Below, in pieces: positions 46,109 to 57,715 of a stretch of 64,000 nucleotides of DNA. Position numbers and translations under genes: made by a program. The notes below the pieces were generated by a model that was not told the DNA's origin, ran no database searches, and saw only the letters and a list, made by a program, of their open reading frames with translations. The stretch comes from Undibacterium sp. CCC3.4 (lineage in GTDB: Bacteria > Pseudomonadota > Gammaproteobacteria > Burkholderiales > Burkholderiaceae_D), in the NCBI RefSeq assembly GCF_034347425.1, contig NZ_CP133779.1:3720001-3784000 (forward strand), written 5' to 3'. How positions within the stretch are numbered: position 1 is the first letter of the stretch; each line of letters begins with the position of its first letter.

Positions 46109-47263
46109 TCAGCGTGCCGCGATGACGTCGAGCACGGCTTGGGCAGAGAGTGCAGCAGTATCGCGCAACAATAAATGATGCATGTCGGTGAAACGCTGCT
46201 GCAACTGCTTTTGTATCATATCATCATTGAGCTGGGCCCAGATGGCATCGGCCAAAGCCAACGGCGTAGCGGCCGCCTGCAAAAACTCGGGCACCACGAA
46301 TTCGCGCGCGAGAATATTTGGCAAGCCTATCCAAGGCTGATACCCCATGTGCTTGAGGATTTGCCATGAGGCTTCCATCATCTTGTAGGCGATGACCATC
46401 GGCTTTTTGAACAGTGCCACTTCCAGCGAGGCCGTGCCGGACGCGACCAGCACCGCATCGGCGGCGGCAATGGCGGTATGCGAACGACCATCGATCAGCA
46501 AGATCGCTACACCTTCGAGTTTGGCGGCGACGACCAATTCGATATAGTAATGGCGCTGCTTGTTACCGGCCATCGGCACCACGATTTGCAAATGGGGATC
46601 GCGCTCGAGCAGGAGTTTGGCGGCACCGACGAAGGCGACGGTATTATATTTAAGTTCCGACATCCGACTGCCGGGCAAAATCGCGACGACCTTGAAACGC
46701 GGGTCGAGTCCGAGCTCTGCACGGGCAGCCTCGACATCGATGTCCATAGGAATCACTTGTGCCAAAGGATGGCCGACATAGGTGGCGGGAATGCCGGCTT
46801 GGCGATAGATTTCCTCTTCAAAGGGAAATACCACCAACATATGCGTTACCGCTTGCGCAATTTTTTTGATCCGACCACCACGCCAAGCCCAAATCGATGG
46901 GCTGATATAGTGCATGGTTGGAATGCCCGCCTGTTTGAGCGCGATTTCCAAGTCAAGATTAAAATCCGGCGCATCGACGCCGATAAAGACGTCGGGCCGC
47001 TCCTGCAGCAAAGCTTGTTGCAGTTGTCGGCGTATACCGCTGATTTCGCGGTAATGCATGAGCACTTCGAACAGCCCGCGCACCGACAGCTTATCCATAG
47101 GATGGTCGCTGACGAAACCATACTCAGCCATATGCGGACCACCGATGCCGTGCATGAGCGAATCAGGCAAGCGTGGCCGCAAACCCGATAACAAGCGGTT
47201 AGCTAACATGTCGCCCGAGGTTTCACCAGCGACCATCGCAATGACAGGGGGATGATTTGCCAT
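46109..47263 (-). CDS. lpxB: Lipid-A-disaccharide synthase LpxB
   Basis: 384 residues, a glycosyltransferase that joins UDP-diacylglucosamine and lipid X at the inner face of the inner membrane. Seen: VIAMVAGETSGDMLANRL at the start, IGVDAPDFNLDLEI, YISPSIWAWR, LPGSRMSELKYN and VASGTASLEVALFKKPMVIAYKM. The start MANHPPVI is 10 bp behind lpxA; a longer form would overlap lpxA. Last gene of the lipid A/Bam block. Confidence 0.95.
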   Translation of the reverse strand: MANHPPVIAMVAGETSGDMLANRLLSGLRPRLPDSLMHGIGGPHMAEYGFVSDHPMDKLSVRGLFEVLMHYREISGIRRQLQQALLQERPDVFIGVDAPDFNLDLEIALKQAGIPTMHYISPSIWAWRGGRIKKIAQAVTHMLVVFPFEEEIYRQAGIPATYVGHPLAQVIPMDIDVEAARAELGLDPRFKVVAILPGSRMSELKYNTVAFVGAAKLLLERDPHLQIVVPMAGNKQRHYYIELVVAAKLEGVAILLIDGRSHTAIAAADAVLVASGTASLEVALFKKPMVIAYKMMEASWQILKHMGYQPWIGLPNILAREFVVPEFLQAAATPLALADAIWAQLNDDMIQKQLQQRFTDMHHLLLRDTAALSAQAVLDVIAAR

Positions 47264-47273
47264 GGCGAGCCAG

Positions 47274-48062
47274 TCAGCGCACGATGCCACGTGCTGAGGC
47301 ATCGAGAAAATCACGCAGCAAGCGTATCTGCAGCGCCGCATCACCGTTCAAGCTGGCGATCTGTTCATCGAGTGCGAGCTTGGCTTGGTCCAGTGTCAAA
47401 CCCGATTTATACAATAATTTGTAGGCGTGGCGAATCGCATTGAGGGCATCGCGCTCGAAACCGCGCCGCTTCAAGCCTTCCAAATTCACACCGTGGGCTT
47501 GCGCCGGATTACCGGATAACAGCACAAATGGCGGTACGTCTTGCGTCAGACTGGTGTTCATGCCGACAAAGGCGTGTGCTCCGATTTTACAAAACTGATG
47601 CACCGCCGAAAAGCCACTCATGATGACCCAATCACCGATTTCTACGTGTCCGGCCAGTGCCGCATTATTGGAGAAAATGGTGTTATTGCCGACACTGCAG
47701 TCGTGCGCGATATGCACATAGGCGAGAAACCAATTATCGTTACCAATACGGGTGACGCCACGATCCTGCACGGTACCGCAATTGAAGGTACAGAATTCAC
47801 GTATCAGATTGCGCTCACCGATTTCGAGATAGGTAATTTCACCGGCATATTTCTTATCTTGCGGCGGACCGCCGATCGAAGAAAAAGAGTGAAACACGTT
47901 CTCGCGCCCTATCGTGGTATGACCATTGATGACGACATGCGAACCGATTTTACTGCCGGCACCGATGCGGACATGCGGTCCGATGATGGCATAGGGGCCG
48001 ACCTCGACGCTGCTGTCGAGCTCGGCCTTGGGATCAATCAGCGCGCTTGGGTGAATCAGCAT
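47274..48062 (-). CDS. lpxA: UDP-N-acetylglucosamine acyltransferase LpxA
   Basis: 262 residues. A left-handed beta helix of hexapeptide repeats (ALIDPKAELDSSVEVGPYAI, HVRIGAGSKIGSHV) with the catalytic His region in YVHIAHDCSVGNN (near 125). First step of lipid A synthesis. Its start overlaps the fabZ stop by one base. Confidence 0.96.
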   Translation of the reverse strand: MLIHPSALIDPKAELDSSVEVGPYAIIGPHVRIGAGSKIGSHVVINGHTTIGRENVFHSFSSIGGPPQDKKYAGEITYLEIGERNLIREFCTFNCGTVQDRGVTRIGNDNWFLAYVHIAHDCSVGNNTIFSNNAALAGHVEIGDWVIMSGFSAVHQFCKIGAHAFVGMNTSLTQDVPPFVLLSGNPAQAHGVNLEGLKRRGFERDALNAIRHAYKLLYKSGLTLDQAKLALDEQIASLNGDAALQIRLLRDFLDASARGIVR

Positions 48063-48526
48063 TATTTCTCCGTATTGTCGTCAGTCTTGCGCATCGTGCA
48101 CATCAGTTCGCCTTCGACTGCCAACTGGCCATCGACCGTACCTTTGGCTTTGTACTTCCAAATCCCGCGCGCTACCTTGATGACTTCGATTTCCATCTTC
48201 AATTGGTCACCTGGTTCGACCGGGCGCTTGAAGCGGGCACCGTCGATGCCGAGAAAATACACAATGGTCTTTTCATCAGGCTTTTGTCCCATCGTCAGGA
48301 ACGATAAAATCGCGGCCGTTTGGGCCAAGGCTTCTATCATCAATACACCGGGCATGACCGGTTTGTTCGGGAAGTGACCGTTAAAAAACTCTTCGTTGGC
48401 GGTGACGTTTTTGATGGCGGTAATACTCTTACCCTCTTCCCAGTCAAGCACACGATCGACCAACAACATCGGATAGCGATGCGGCAGATATTCTTTGATT
48501 TCGTTGATATTCAGTGTTTTCTTCAT
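48062..48526 (-). CDS. fabZ: 3-hydroxyacyl-ACP dehydratase FabZ
   Basis: 154 residues, hot-dog fold. [15 protein letters not shown] near residue 16 and [20 protein letters not shown] near 50 hold the His and Glu of the active site. It works in fatty acid elongation and competes with LpxA for the same hydroxyacyl-ACP pool. Overlaps lpxD by four bases and lpxA by one. Confidence 0.96.
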   Translation of the reverse strand: MKKTLNINEIKEYLPHRYPMLLVDRVLDWEEGKSITAIKNVTANEEFFNGHFPNKPVMPGVLMIEALAQTAAILSFLTMGQKPDEKTIVYFLGIDGARFKRPVEPGDQLKMEIEVIKVARGIWKYKAKGTVDGQLAVEGELMCTMRKTDDNTEK

Positions 48527-49578
48527 GATGATTTCAATGTGTTGATGGTTTTTTCCAGCGCGCGGATTTTTTCACGCATGCCAGACAGATTACGGACGAT
48601 CGCAGCAGTTTTTTCCCAGTCAGCATTTTTCGCCAAGGGGTAAAAACCGGTGTACTGGCCAGGTTCGAGTATGGATCGCGACACCATACTGGCCGAAGAA
48701 ATGTGCACGTTATCGACGATGGTCAAATGACCGAGCACCATGGCGGCACCACCGAAAGTACAATGTTTGCCAATTTTGGCGCTACCGGCCACGCCAACGC
48801 AGCCGGCCATGGCTGTATGTGCACCGATATGGCAGTTGTGACCGATTTGAATCTGGTTATCGAGCTTGACGCCATCTTCAATAATCGTGTCAGCCAAGGC
48901 ACCGCGATCAATACTGGTATTGGCACCGATCTCGACATCATTACCGATCACTACGCGACCGGTTTGCGGGATTTTGATCCAGCTGCCACGCTCGTTGGCA
49001 AAGCCGAAACCATCGGCACCGATCACCGCCCCGGAATGCACGATGCAACGCTCACCGATGACGCAATAATCATAAATGCTGACGTTGGCGTGAATCAGGC
49101 TGTCCGCCGCTATCGTCACACCACGTCCTAGCACAGTGCCCGCTTTGATCACGACACCAGCACCAATCACCGCCTCAGCCTCGATGCTGACCTGTGCACC
49201 GATGCTGGCAGTCGCGTCGATCAGCGCGTGCGGGCTGACCCAGGCGCTGGGATGGATGCCGGCTGGCGGAACGATCGCCACCAATGCCGCAAAATATTGC
49301 GCGGCCCGAGCGAAATACACGTAGGGGTTATCGCTGACGATGCGCGCGCCCGTGTACTCAGTGCCAATCTGTGTGTGGTCGGACGGTGTCAGTATCAAGG
49401 CCGCTGCCTGCGAAGCAGCCGCTTGCGCGCGCAATTTGCTATTGGAGAGAAAGCTCACGTGCTGCGCACCGGCCTCACTCAAAGCAGCAATGCCGGAAAC
49501 GCAAATATCGGGAGATCCGATCAATTGACCACCGAAGCGATCGACTAATTCTCCCAGCCGAGTGCTCGTCGTGGTCAT
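48523..49578 (-). CDS. lpxD: UDP-3-O-(3-hydroxyacyl)glucosamine N-acyltransferase LpxD
   Basis: 351 residues: an N-terminal uridine-binding domain (to about 105), the hexapeptide-repeat beta helix ([20 protein letters not shown] onward, with [19 protein letters not shown] as active-site part) and a C-terminal helix. Third step of lipid A synthesis. Confidence 0.96.
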   Translation of the reverse strand: MTTTSTRLGELVDRFGGQLIGSPDICVSGIAALSEAGAQHVSFLSNSKLRAQAAASQAAALILTPSDHTQIGTEYTGARIVSDNPYVYFARAAQYFAALVAIVPPAGIHPSAWVSPHALIDATASIGAQVSIEAEAVIGAGVVIKAGTVLGRGVTIAADSLIHANVSIYDYCVIGERCIVHSGAVIGADGFGFANERGSWIKIPQTGRVVIGNDVEIGANTSIDRGALADTIIEDGVKLDNQIQIGHNCHIGAHTAMAGCVGVAGSAKIGKHCTFGGAAMVLGHLTIVDNVHISSASMVSRSILEPGQYTGFYPLAKNADWEKTAAIVRNLSGMREKIRALEKTINTLKSS

Positions 49579-49581
49579 GAT

Positions 49582-50100
49582 TTATTTGGAGAGCGCTTTG
49601 AGCACCTTGTCTGTGATATCGACGCGCGGATTGGAGTAGACCGCATCCTGTAAAACGATATCGTATTTTTCAGTTTCGGCGATCAGCTTAACGGCTTTCA
49701 CTGCGCGATCAACCAAGGCGGCGATTTCTTCATTCTTGCGCTGATTCAAATCTTCATTGAAAATTCTTTGTTTGCGCTTGAAATCTTGATCGAGATCAGT
49801 CAGATCACGCTGACGCTTGATCCGTTCCGATTCCGACAGCACCGGTGATTCTTTATCGAGTTTTTCAGCAATCGTTTTGATCTTCGCTGACAAATCTTGC
49901 AATTCCTTGCCACGCTTGGAAAATTCTTGCTCAATCTTGGCTTCAGCAGCTTTGGCAGGTGCCGACTCCCGAATCACTCGCTGAGAATCAAATATCGCAA
50001 CCTTGAAATCCTGCGCATGGACCTGGGCAACGCTGAGTACGCAGACCGCACAAACCATTAAGCGTTGAAACAATTTGGACGGGGTAATAAGTTGACTCAA
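49582..50100 (-). CDS. ompH: Periplasmic chaperone OmpH/Skp
   Basis: 172 residues with a TTG start. The only in-frame ATG further upstream (50133) gives a poor N terminus, while TTG at 50100 follows GGAG with seven bases and gives SQLITPSKLFQRLMVCAVCV, a good signal peptide ending VHA. The mature part starts QDFKVAIFDSQRVIRESAPA and is mainly a long coiled coil with many Lys/Glu, as in Skp. It carries outer-membrane proteins to BamA, encoded next to it. Confidence 0.92.
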   Translation of the reverse strand: MSQLITPSKLFQRLMVCAVCVLSVAQVHAQDFKVAIFDSQRVIRESAPAKAAEAKIEQEFSKRGKELQDLSAKIKTIAEKLDKESPVLSESERIKRQRDLTDLDQDFKRKQRIFNEDLNQRKNEEIAALVDRAVKAVKLIAETEKYDIVLQDAVYSNPRVDITDKVLKALSK

Positions 50101-50168
50101 AATAATCTCCGTAACACGAACAAAAGCTAACAAAAGCTAACAAACACAAACAAGCAGCACAGCAGCGA

Positions 50169-52520
50169 TCAGAAACCGGTACCCATCTGGAACTGGAACG
50201 ATTGCTTCTTATCTTCCGGCTTGGCATTCAAAGCACGACCAAAGCTCAGTTTCAAAGGACCGACCGGAGAAATCCAGCTTATACCAATACCTGCACCAAA
50301 ACGCAAATCGCGCACTTGAATTTTTTGACCTTCATCAAAAACTTGGCCGCCATCGAGGAAGGTGAACCAGCGCAGCGACTTATCCGCACCCGGGAACGGG
50401 ATTTGGAACTCGATGTTACCGATAATCCGTGCGGCACCGCCGAGCGAATCATTATTCGGATCGCGGGTACCGAGCGACGAAGGCTCATAGCCGCGTACCG
50501 AGCCGATACCACCGGCATAGAAGTTTTTAAAGATAGGATAAGGATTACCACCCAAACCGTGACCATAATCGAATTCGCCATTGAGCGCGAGAATCACCGA
50601 ACGATATACCGGCTTGAAGTACTGCGCATTATAAATTGCACGGTAGTACTTCAGATTGCCGATCGCCGCCACTTCCAGATTGGCACGCTGATAGCGGCCA
50701 ACCGATGGCGTGAGCACGCTGTCGCGGCTGTCACGCTGCCAAGCAGCCGTCAGTGGAAATGAAGTGGTGGTGGCGGTGCCGATACCGAAGTCGGGATCGG
50801 TCGGGTCCGTCACCGCGCTGCCGTAGGTAGCCACATACTGCTTGTAGCGCTGCGGACTGCTGTACGAGGTGGTCGACACCTTGGTACGCTCGGCACCGAT
50901 ACCGAAGAAGACGGTATCGACTTCCGAGAACGGTACGCCGAAACGCATATTGCCGCCGGTGGTTTGGATTTTATAGTCACCGACGCTGCCGATGACAGGC
51001 CGCGTCGTGCGCAAATACGCTTCCAAACTGCGGCTGATGCCATCATCGGTGAAATACGGATCGACGTGCGACAAGGCGACTGTACGGTTTTGGCTGCTGG
51101 TATTGACTTCAAGACCGATGGTATCGCCACTGCCGAAGGCATTGGCTTGAGAAATCGAGCCGGACAAGGTCAAGCGTTCGGCATTCGAGTAGCCGGCACC
51201 GAACATCAGATTACCGGTCGGTTTTTCCGTGACAGTCAGGTTGATATCGACTTGATCGGTACTGGTGGCGACTTCCGGCGTTTCCAACTTAACGTCATTA
51301 AAGAAGCTCAAGCGTTCAACGCGATCACGTGAAGCTTTGATTTTTTCGCCGTCATACCACGAAGCTTCAAACTGGCGGAATTCGCGGCGGATGACTTCAT
51401 CGCGGGTGCGGGTATTGCCGGCCAAATTGATGTGGCGTACATAGACACGCTTACCGGGGTCGACCAAGACCGTAAACGCCACTTCTTTTTTCTCTTTATT
51501 GAGAATAGGATTGGCATTGACGTTGGCGAAAGCATAGCCGAAGTTACCCATGCGTTCGGAAATACGTTTAGTGCTCTCCGTGAGCAAGGCTGCATTGTAA
51601 ATATCGCCCTTCTTGAGCAACAACAGTGAACCGAGCTCGGTTTCACGACCGAACATCTCGCCTTCGAGCTTGATATCAGAGATATTGTATTTATCGCCTT
51701 CAACCAGGTTGACGGTGATGTAAATGTCTTTTTTATCGGCGGAGATCGCGATCTGGCTCGATAAAATTTGCATTTCGAGATAGCCGCGGTTTTGATAAAA
51801 CGAGCGCAGGGTTTCCAAATCGCCGGCCAGCTTTTGCTTCGAATACTGATCGGCCTTGGTGTACCAAGAAAACCAAGTCGGCGTGTTGAGTGCCATGGTA
51901 GCGCGCAGATCGCTGTCAGAGAAGGCCTTGTTGCCGATGATATTGATTTGTGCAATACGGGCGATATCACCCTCATCGACGGCAAACGTGACCCGCACCC
52001 GATTACGCTCGATCGGCGTAATGGTGGTGGTGATCTGCATGCCGTACAAGCCCTTGGACAGGTATTGTCGCTTGAGTTCTTGCTCGGCGCGATCAACCGT
52101 CGCCTTATCGAAAATCCGCGATTCGCCGATACCGATATCTTTGAGCGCCTTGATCAGCGCATCTTTCTCGAATTCTTTGGTGCCGCTGAATTCAACGCCG
52201 GCAATGGTGGGACGCTCTTCCAACAGCACCACCAACACGCCATCTTGCTCTTCAATTTGAATATCTTTGAAAAACCCGGTTGCATACAGCGATTTGATCG
52301 CTGCCGTACTCTTGGCTTCGTCAAAGGTTTCACCTACCTTGACCGGTAAGTAACTGAATACCGTGCCAGCTTCGGTGCGCTGCAAACCTTCTACCCGAAT
52401 ATCTTTGACGGTGAATGCAGGAATCGCCAAGGCGCTGCCGGTGCAAAGCGCCAAGGCAGCTAAAGCAATGGATTTGAGTCGAAAATTTGGCAAAGTAAAG
52501 TGCTCGATATGTAATTTCAT
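50169..52520 (-). CDS. bamA: Outer-membrane assembly factor BamA
   Basis: 783 residues. Signal peptide (to about 32, ending ALA), five POTRA domains (about 34-440, beginning FTVKDIRVEGLQRTEAGTVF), then a 16-strand barrel with GSVRGYEPSSLG (the conserved VRGY/F loop, near 680) and the end FQFQMGTGF with a terminal Phe. BamA inserts beta-barrel proteins. Confidence 0.97.
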   Translation of the reverse strand: MKLHIEHFTLPNFRLKSIALAALALCTGSALAIPAFTVKDIRVEGLQRTEAGTVFSYLPVKVGETFDEAKSTAAIKSLYATGFFKDIQIEEQDGVLVVLLEERPTIAGVEFSGTKEFEKDALIKALKDIGIGESRIFDKATVDRAEQELKRQYLSKGLYGMQITTTITPIERNRVRVTFAVDEGDIARIAQINIIGNKAFSDSDLRATMALNTPTWFSWYTKADQYSKQKLAGDLETLRSFYQNRGYLEMQILSSQIAISADKKDIYITVNLVEGDKYNISDIKLEGEMFGRETELGSLLLLKKGDIYNAALLTESTKRISERMGNFGYAFANVNANPILNKEKKEVAFTVLVDPGKRVYVRHINLAGNTRTRDEVIRREFRQFEASWYDGEKIKASRDRVERLSFFNDVKLETPEVATSTDQVDINLTVTEKPTGNLMFGAGYSNAERLTLSGSISQANAFGSGDTIGLEVNTSSQNRTVALSHVDPYFTDDGISRSLEAYLRTTRPVIGSVGDYKIQTTGGNMRFGVPFSEVDTVFFGIGAERTKVSTTSYSSPQRYKQYVATYGSAVTDPTDPDFGIGTATTTSFPLTAAWQRDSRDSVLTPSVGRYQRANLEVAAIGNLKYYRAIYNAQYFKPVYRSVILALNGEFDYGHGLGGNPYPIFKNFYAGGIGSVRGYEPSSLGTRDPNNDSLGGAARIIGNIEFQIPFPGADKSLRWFTFLDGGQVFDEGQKIQVRDLRFGAGIGISWISPVGPLKLSFGRALNAKPEDKKQSFQFQMGTGF

Positions 52521-52589
52521 TGGGTGTAAAGTTCTTTCAATACTCTCAATATTGCTATCTGGAATGAATTCCGGTGATCAATCTGACTA

Positions 52590-53954
52590 TTATGACATTA
52601 GTCTGGCAATGTCATTGAAAAAAGCGACTGCCATCATTGCTAACAACAAGGCCACTCCGACCCGCTGCGCAATCTCGCCGAAACGTTCAGGCACGGGCTT
52701 ACCCGTTAAAACTTCCAGCGAATAATACAACAAATGGCCTCCGTCCAACACTGGTATAGGCAGCAAATTCATGACACCCAAGCTAATACTGATCAAAGCC
52801 ATGAAACTGATGTAGCTGATCCAACCCGATCGCGAGGTTTGCCCAGCATAATCAGCGATCGTAATCGGGCCGGTAATATTTTTCAAGGAGACTTCGCCGA
52901 CCAACATTTTCCCCAGCATGGAGACGCTCATCACGCTGGCATCCCAAGTTTTGCTCACGCTCTTGCTCACCGCTTGTGGCAGCGATGCCGCACTCACCAC
53001 CATTTGCGGTGCGAGCATCATTTGTATCTTCAAGCGTCCGATGGTCTTGCCATTGACTTCCTCGGCCAGCGGCTTGGCTTGAATTTCTAAAATTTCTTTT
53101 CCACGTGCTATTTTGAAATGCAATTCTTTGCCAGGCGAAGCATTAATGGTTTCGGTCAAGGCCAAGCCATCAAGCATGGTCACGCCATCCACTGCCAAAA
53201 CCAAGTCAGCTTGACGCAAACCGGCCTGCGCCGCCGGCCCACCAGCCAAAACCGGCCCTAACACCGCAGCAGGACGGGCTAAACCCAAGCCTAAGCGGGC
53301 CAGAAAATCGGCTTCCAGATCCTGGGTTGACAATTGCTTAAGCGGCAAATCGACCACGCGCCGTAGCGATTGACCAGTCGCTACATCGAAGCGCTCGACC
53401 TCTAATTCAGCATTCGATTTCGCCAATGCCAGTTGCAACAAGCGCCATTGCATATCACCCCAGCTTTGTACCGTTTGCCCAGCCACGCTGACAATCAGAT
53501 CGCCATGCCGCAAACCGGCTTGCGCGGCCACCGAGGATGTCGATGAGACACGAATTTTAGCGATAGGTTCAGGAACACCATGTAAAAACAAGCCCGCATA
53601 CAAAACAATCGCGAGCAAAAAATTCGCCAACGGACCGGCCGCCACGATGATCATACGCTTCCATACCGACTGCCGCCCGAATTCACGCGGCAAATCTGCG
53701 GCAGAAATGTCGCTTAAATCTTGTTCGCGCGCATCCAACATCTTGACGTAACCACCGAGCGGCAACAAAGACAGTGCAAATTCAGTTTGATCAGCGCCGA
53801 AGCGACGCATGAAAATCACGCGCCCCATTCCCAACGAGAAGCGCAATACTTTCACACCACACAGACGGGCCGCCAAATAATGGCCGAACTCGTGAATGCT
53901 GATCAGCACTCCGAGCACCACGGCGAACGCCAAAAGAGTTTGCAAGAGATTCAT
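52590..53954 (-). CDS. rseP: Site-2 intramembrane protease RseP
   Basis: 454 residues. The zinc site is [16 protein letters not shown] (near residue 21, HExxH), with [16 protein letters not shown] (near 397) as the second half. Two PDZ domains lie between (about 115-300). It cuts the anti-sigma factor RseA in the envelope stress route. Overlaps dxr by ATGA. Confidence 0.96.
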   Translation of the reverse strand: MNLLQTLLAFAVVLGVLISIHEFGHYLAARLCGVKVLRFSLGMGRVIFMRRFGADQTEFALSLLPLGGYVKMLDAREQDLSDISAADLPREFGRQSVWKRMIIVAAGPLANFLLAIVLYAGLFLHGVPEPIAKIRVSSTSSVAAQAGLRHGDLIVSVAGQTVQSWGDMQWRLLQLALAKSNAELEVERFDVATGQSLRRVVDLPLKQLSTQDLEADFLARLGLGLARPAAVLGPVLAGGPAAQAGLRQADLVLAVDGVTMLDGLALTETINASPGKELHFKIARGKEILEIQAKPLAEEVNGKTIGRLKIQMMLAPQMVVSAASLPQAVSKSVSKTWDASVMSVSMLGKMLVGEVSLKNITGPITIADYAGQTSRSGWISYISFMALISISLGVMNLLPIPVLDGGHLLYYSLEVLTGKPVPERFGEIAQRVGVALLLAMMAVAFFNDIARLMS

Positions 53955-55135
53955 CGGCTTATGATCGCATGAGAAACCGCTCTGGCGTGCGCATCGGCGG
54001 CTAAAATATCGGGCAAATCGCTGAGTTCGCTCAAAGCGATGACATCGAGGCTTGCAGCGATGACCTCGGCAATGCGGGTAAAACTGATCCGGCCCTCGAG
54101 AAAAGCCTGTACTGCCACTTCATTACTGGCATTCAAAATCGTCGCTGCCGAAGCACCGCTGCGCAGCGCTTGATAGGCCAGCGCCAGACAGGGAAAGCGC
54201 GTCAAGTCAGGAGCGGTGAAGTGCAACTGCCCGACTTGAATCAAATCAAGCGGTGCGACACCAGAGTCTATGCGTTCCGGATAGGCCAGGCCATACGCAA
54301 TGGGAGTGCGCATATCGGGATTTCCCAATTGGGCCAGCACCGAGCCGTCATGATAGGAAACCATGGAGTGAATCACGCTCTGCGGATGAATCAAGACGTC
54401 GATATGCTCGGCCGGCGCCGCGAAGAGCCAGTGCGCTTCGATCACTTCCAAGCCCTTGTTCATCATCGTTGCCGAATCGATGGAAATTTTTCGCCCCATT
54501 ACCCATTTCGGGTGCGCCACCGCTTGCTCCGGCGTTACTGTCGCCATGGTATCGAGCGCGCGCGTCAGGAAGGGACCACCGGAAGCGGTCAACACAATTT
54601 TGCGCACACCATGCTGGGCCATGCCGCCTTGGTAATCACGCGGCAGGCATTGAAAAATAGCATTATGTTCACTGTCGATAGGCAGCAAGGCCGAGCCACT
54701 CTTGCGCACCGCATCCATGAACAATTGCCCGGACATGACCAAGGCTTCCTTATTGGCCAATAAGATTTTCTTGCCCGCTTGTGCTGCTGCCAGCGTAGGC
54801 GGTAAGCCGGCCGCGCCAACGATGGCAGCCATCACGCTGTCACATTCGCTGGAACTGGCCACTGCACACAAAGCTTCAGGACCATATTCGATTTGTATCG
54901 ACTGCAGCTTTTTTTCACATAACAGCAGGTGCAGCGCATCGGCGGCGGCGGCCGTGCCGACTACTACCACTTGCGGCAAAAACTGTGCACACTGTTGCGC
55001 CAGCTTTTCGACTTGCGTGTGTGCGGTCAGCGCATACACACGGTAGCGGTCGGGATGACGGGCGATCACATCGAGCGTAGAAACGCCGATAGAGCCGGTC
55101 GCGCCGAGAATACAAATACGTTGTAGTTTGCTCAT
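53951..55135 (-). CDS. dxr: 1-deoxy-D-xylulose 5-phosphate reductoisomerase
   Basis: 394 residues. NADPH site [16 protein letters not shown] at the start, the metal site [14 protein letters not shown] (near 153), and [34 protein letters not shown] and [16 protein letters not shown] in the catalytic part. Committed step of the MEP isoprenoid route. Confidence 0.97.
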   Translation of the reverse strand: MSKLQRICILGATGSIGVSTLDVIARHPDRYRVYALTAHTQVEKLAQQCAQFLPQVVVVGTAAAADALHLLLCEKKLQSIQIEYGPEALCAVASSSECDSVMAAIVGAAGLPPTLAAAQAGKKILLANKEALVMSGQLFMDAVRKSGSALLPIDSEHNAIFQCLPRDYQGGMAQHGVRKIVLTASGGPFLTRALDTMATVTPEQAVAHPKWVMGRKISIDSATMMNKGLEVIEAHWLFAAPAEHIDVLIHPQSVIHSMVSYHDGSVLAQLGNPDMRTPIAYGLAYPERIDSGVAPLDLIQVGQLHFTAPDLTRFPCLALAYQALRSGASAATILNASNEVAVQAFLEGRISFTRIAEVIAASLDVIALSELSDLPDILAADAHARAVSHAIISR

Positions 55136-55154
55136 ACTTATACAAAAACCCTTA

Positions 55155-55970
55155 CTAAAACCACAAACCTGACAAGGCTGCCAACGGCAATACCGGTATC
55201 AAGGCATCGATACGATCAAGCACACCGCCATGGCCAGGCAAGAGATTGCTACTATCTTTCATGCCAGCACGGCGCTTGAGCATGGATTCAAACAAATCGC
55301 CGACCACACTGGCGGCCGCCAGCACACTCAACACCAACAACAAGACCGCGTAACCATGCTTATGCAAAATCTGTGCGGCAAAGCTTTGCTGCAATGCCGG
55401 CAGCAGAGTGGAACCGACACCAAGCAAGAGCACCATGACCCAACCACCGATTGCACCCTCCCACGATTTGCCGGGAGAAATACTGGGCGCGAGCTTGTGC
55501 TTACCAAAGGCTTTGCCGGAAAAATAGGCGCCGATGTCAGCGACCCAGACAATCACCATGACGGAGAGTAAGTATAAGGGGGAATGAGTAAACAGCACGG
55601 CGATAGCCGTAAAGCAGCCAAAAATACAGATGCCGTACAAGGTACTGAGTATGCCATTGGAAAAGCCGAATCCAGGTAAGCCACGCGCCAACAAAGGCGT
55701 CAGACGCAGCAACCAGAAAGCCACGCACAGAGCGAACAGCAAGCCGGCAGAAAAATCTTTTAAATGGAACAGCAGATAGCCGAAGAAGGCCGTCCAAACG
55801 GCCGACATCAGCAGCGGCAAGGGTTTTTTGAATAAACGCTGACATTCCCATATCGCGGCAGCAAAAAATGCCAACACAATCGCAGAAAAGGCGAAAAAAT
55901 TGGCCGAGTACAGCACCGGCAATAATATTGCCAATAAAATCAGTGCCGTAATGATGCGCGTTTTTAACAT
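55155..55970 (-). CDS. cdsA: Phosphatidate cytidylyltransferase CdsA
   Basis: 271 residues, about eight membrane helices. The family signature [12 protein letters not shown] near 178 and the end [34 protein letters not shown], with the metal-binding Asp residues, are complete. It makes CDP-diacylglycerol for phospholipids. Start [10 protein letters not shown]; the extension upstream looks non-coding. Confidence 0.95.
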   Translation of the reverse strand: MLKTRIITALILLAILLPVLYSANFFAFSAIVLAFFAAAIWECQRLFKKPLPLLMSAVWTAFFGYLLFHLKDFSAGLLFALCVAFWLLRLTPLLARGLPGFGFSNGILSTLYGICIFGCFTAIAVLFTHSPLYLLSVMVIVWVADIGAYFSGKAFGKHKLAPSISPGKSWEGAIGGWVMVLLLGVGSTLLPALQQSFAAQILHKHGYAVLLLVLSVLAAASVVGDLFESMLKRRAGMKDSSNLLPGHGGVLDRIDALIPVLPLAALSGLWF

Positions 55971-56168
55971 CAATGACTTTCTATCCGACTGCCGGCGCAC
56001 AGTACTGCGCGATGCAGGTCTGCCAGCATGAAAGAGGAGCACGCAGGCTCGAAACTGGCACTATTTGCCCAAGTGAGCAGAGTAACCCCGACAGCCCGGC
56101 TGGCGTCACACTGCCGGGCCGGGCCACGGCAGCGGCCCTGAATGAACAGAAAACTGTTCGCACCCTGG
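55971..56168. other. Gap between cdsA and frr where uppS is normally found
   Basis: 198 bp with no recognisable gene. In related betaproteobacteria uppS sits here. Neither its start motif (MDGNGRWA) nor its usual end (RERRFG) can be read in any frame. It holds a GC-rich stem region (about 56090-56135, GCCCGGC and GGCCGGGCC words). Confidence 0.7.
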
Positions 56169-56729
56169 CTATACGGTCAAGACTTCTTTTTCTTTTTCGC
56201 CCAGCAGTCTGTCGACTTCCGCCACAAATTTGTCAGTCAGTTTCTGTACTTCATCTTGCGAGCGACGTTCGTCATCTTCCGAACATTCTTTATCTTTCAA
56301 AATCTTTTTCAAGGACTCATTGGCATCGCGACGGATATTGCGGATCGCAATTTTTGCACCCTCACCTTCGGTCTTGACCAACTTAACCATTTCTTTGCGA
56401 CGCTCTTCTGTCAGCGGCGGTGTCGGCACACGAATCACTTCGCCTTGGCTCGATGGATTCAAGCCAAGATCGGCATCACGAATCGCTTTTTCTATCGCGC
56501 TGAGCATTTTCTTTTCAAACGGCTGCACACCAATGGTGCGCGCATCGATCAGATTGACATTGGCAACCTGAGTAATATTGGTCGGCGAGCCATAGTAATC
56601 AACCATCACATGATCAAGAATACCAACATGGGCACGACCGGTTCTGACTTTTGATAAATCCGATTTGAGGGTCTCAATCGACTTCTGCATGCGGATATCA
56701 CTGTTTTTTTTAACGTCTGTTACGCTCAT
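56169..56729 (-). CDS. frr: Ribosome recycling factor
   Basis: 186 residues, the usual length. [20 protein letters not shown] near residue 16, [18 protein letters not shown] and [16 protein letters not shown] are family landmarks. It frees ribosomes after termination together with EF-G. Strong GGAGG site before the ATG. Confidence 0.97.
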   Translation of the reverse strand: MSVTDVKKNSDIRMQKSIETLKSDLSKVRTGRAHVGILDHVMVDYYGSPTNITQVANVNLIDARTIGVQPFEKKMLSAIEKAIRDADLGLNPSSQGEVIRVPTPPLTEERRKEMVKLVKTEGEGAKIAIRNIRRDANESLKKILKDKECSEDDERRSQDEVQKLTDKFVAEVDRLLGEKEKEVLTV

Positions 56730-56846
56730 TCTGTCCTCCAGTACTTCAATTTCTGATTCTCGCCAAACCTGCCCACTGCAGCTACGGCGCGCTCATCGTG
56801 CTCACATTCCGAGCAGGCTTAGACCGCCCACTCCAGAAACGCTGCA

Positions 56847-57563
56847 TTATACGTGCACAAGGGTGCCCTCGTCAGCCCCCATGATGACATTCTTCAAAGC
56901 ACCTGGTTTAATGATGGAGAATACTTTGATCGGCAATTTCTGGTCACGGCACAAGGCAAACGCCGTGGCATCCATCACTTGAAGGTGGCGCGAAATCGCT
57001 TCATCGAAAGAAATGGTTGTATAGCGCGTAGCCGTCGGATCTTTTTTCGGATCAGCCGTATAGACGCCATCGACTTTGGTGGCTTTGAGCACGATCTCGG
57101 CACCGATTTCCGAACCACGCAAGGCCGCGGCCGTGTCGGTAGTGAAGAAAGGATTGCCGGTACCGGCGGCAAACACGACGACTTTGCCCTCTTCGAGATA
57201 TTGCAAAGCCTTAGGACGCACATAGGGCTCGACAACTTGATCAATCGCAATTGCCGACATCACACGTGCCGTCAAGCCAACTTGACGCATAGCATCTGCC
57301 AAAGCCAGTGAATTCATCACTGTTGCCAACATACCCATGTAATCGGCGGTCGCACGGTCCATGCCTTGTGCACCCGGTGCCACGCCACGGAAAATATTAC
57401 CGCCGCCGATGACGATGGCCAATTCCACGCCCATGCGCGACACTTCTGCCACGTCAGCCACCATACGTTCAATGGTAATGCGGTTAATGCCAAATGGGTC
57501 ATCGCCCATCAAGGCTTCACCAGAGAGCTTCAAGAGTACGCGCTTGTAAGCAGGTTTTGTCAT
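56847..57563 (-). CDS. pyrH: Uridylate kinase
   Basis: 238 residues: [15 protein letters not shown] at the start, [11 protein letters not shown] (near 60), [19 protein letters not shown] and [18 protein letters not shown]. It phosphorylates UMP. Start MTKPAYKRV after AGGAG. Confidence 0.96.
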   Translation of the reverse strand: MTKPAYKRVLLKLSGEALMGDDPFGINRITIERMVADVAEVSRMGVELAIVIGGGNIFRGVAPGAQGMDRATADYMGMLATVMNSLALADAMRQVGLTARVMSAIAIDQVVEPYVRPKALQYLEEGKVVVFAAGTGNPFFTTDTAAALRGSEIGAEIVLKATKVDGVYTADPKKDPTATRYTTISFDEAISRHLQVMDATAFALCRDQKLPIKVFSIIKPGALKNVIMGADEGTLVHV

Positions 57564-57684
57564 GATAGGACTCCTTCTGGAAGATTGATTATGAAATAGA
57601 GAAAATGAATAGGTATTTGCTGTGCACACGCACACCTTAGGCCAGTACACACTCGCACAGCAAATACCACTCAGCAGCGGGGTT

Positions 57685-57711
57685 TAAAAAAACGGGCCTT
57701 TCGGCCCGTTT
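57685..57711 (-). terminator. Terminator behind tsf
   Basis: AAACGGGCC/GGCCCGTTT, a perfect 9-bp stem with loop GAAA on the minus strand, then a T run. It separates rpsB-tsf from pyrH. Confidence 0.93.
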
Positions 57712-57715
57712 CTGA

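Noticed and set aside
47264..47344. Longer N terminus for LpxB
   Set aside because: It would overlap the end of lpxA and adds a Cys/Arg-rich stretch not found in the family.
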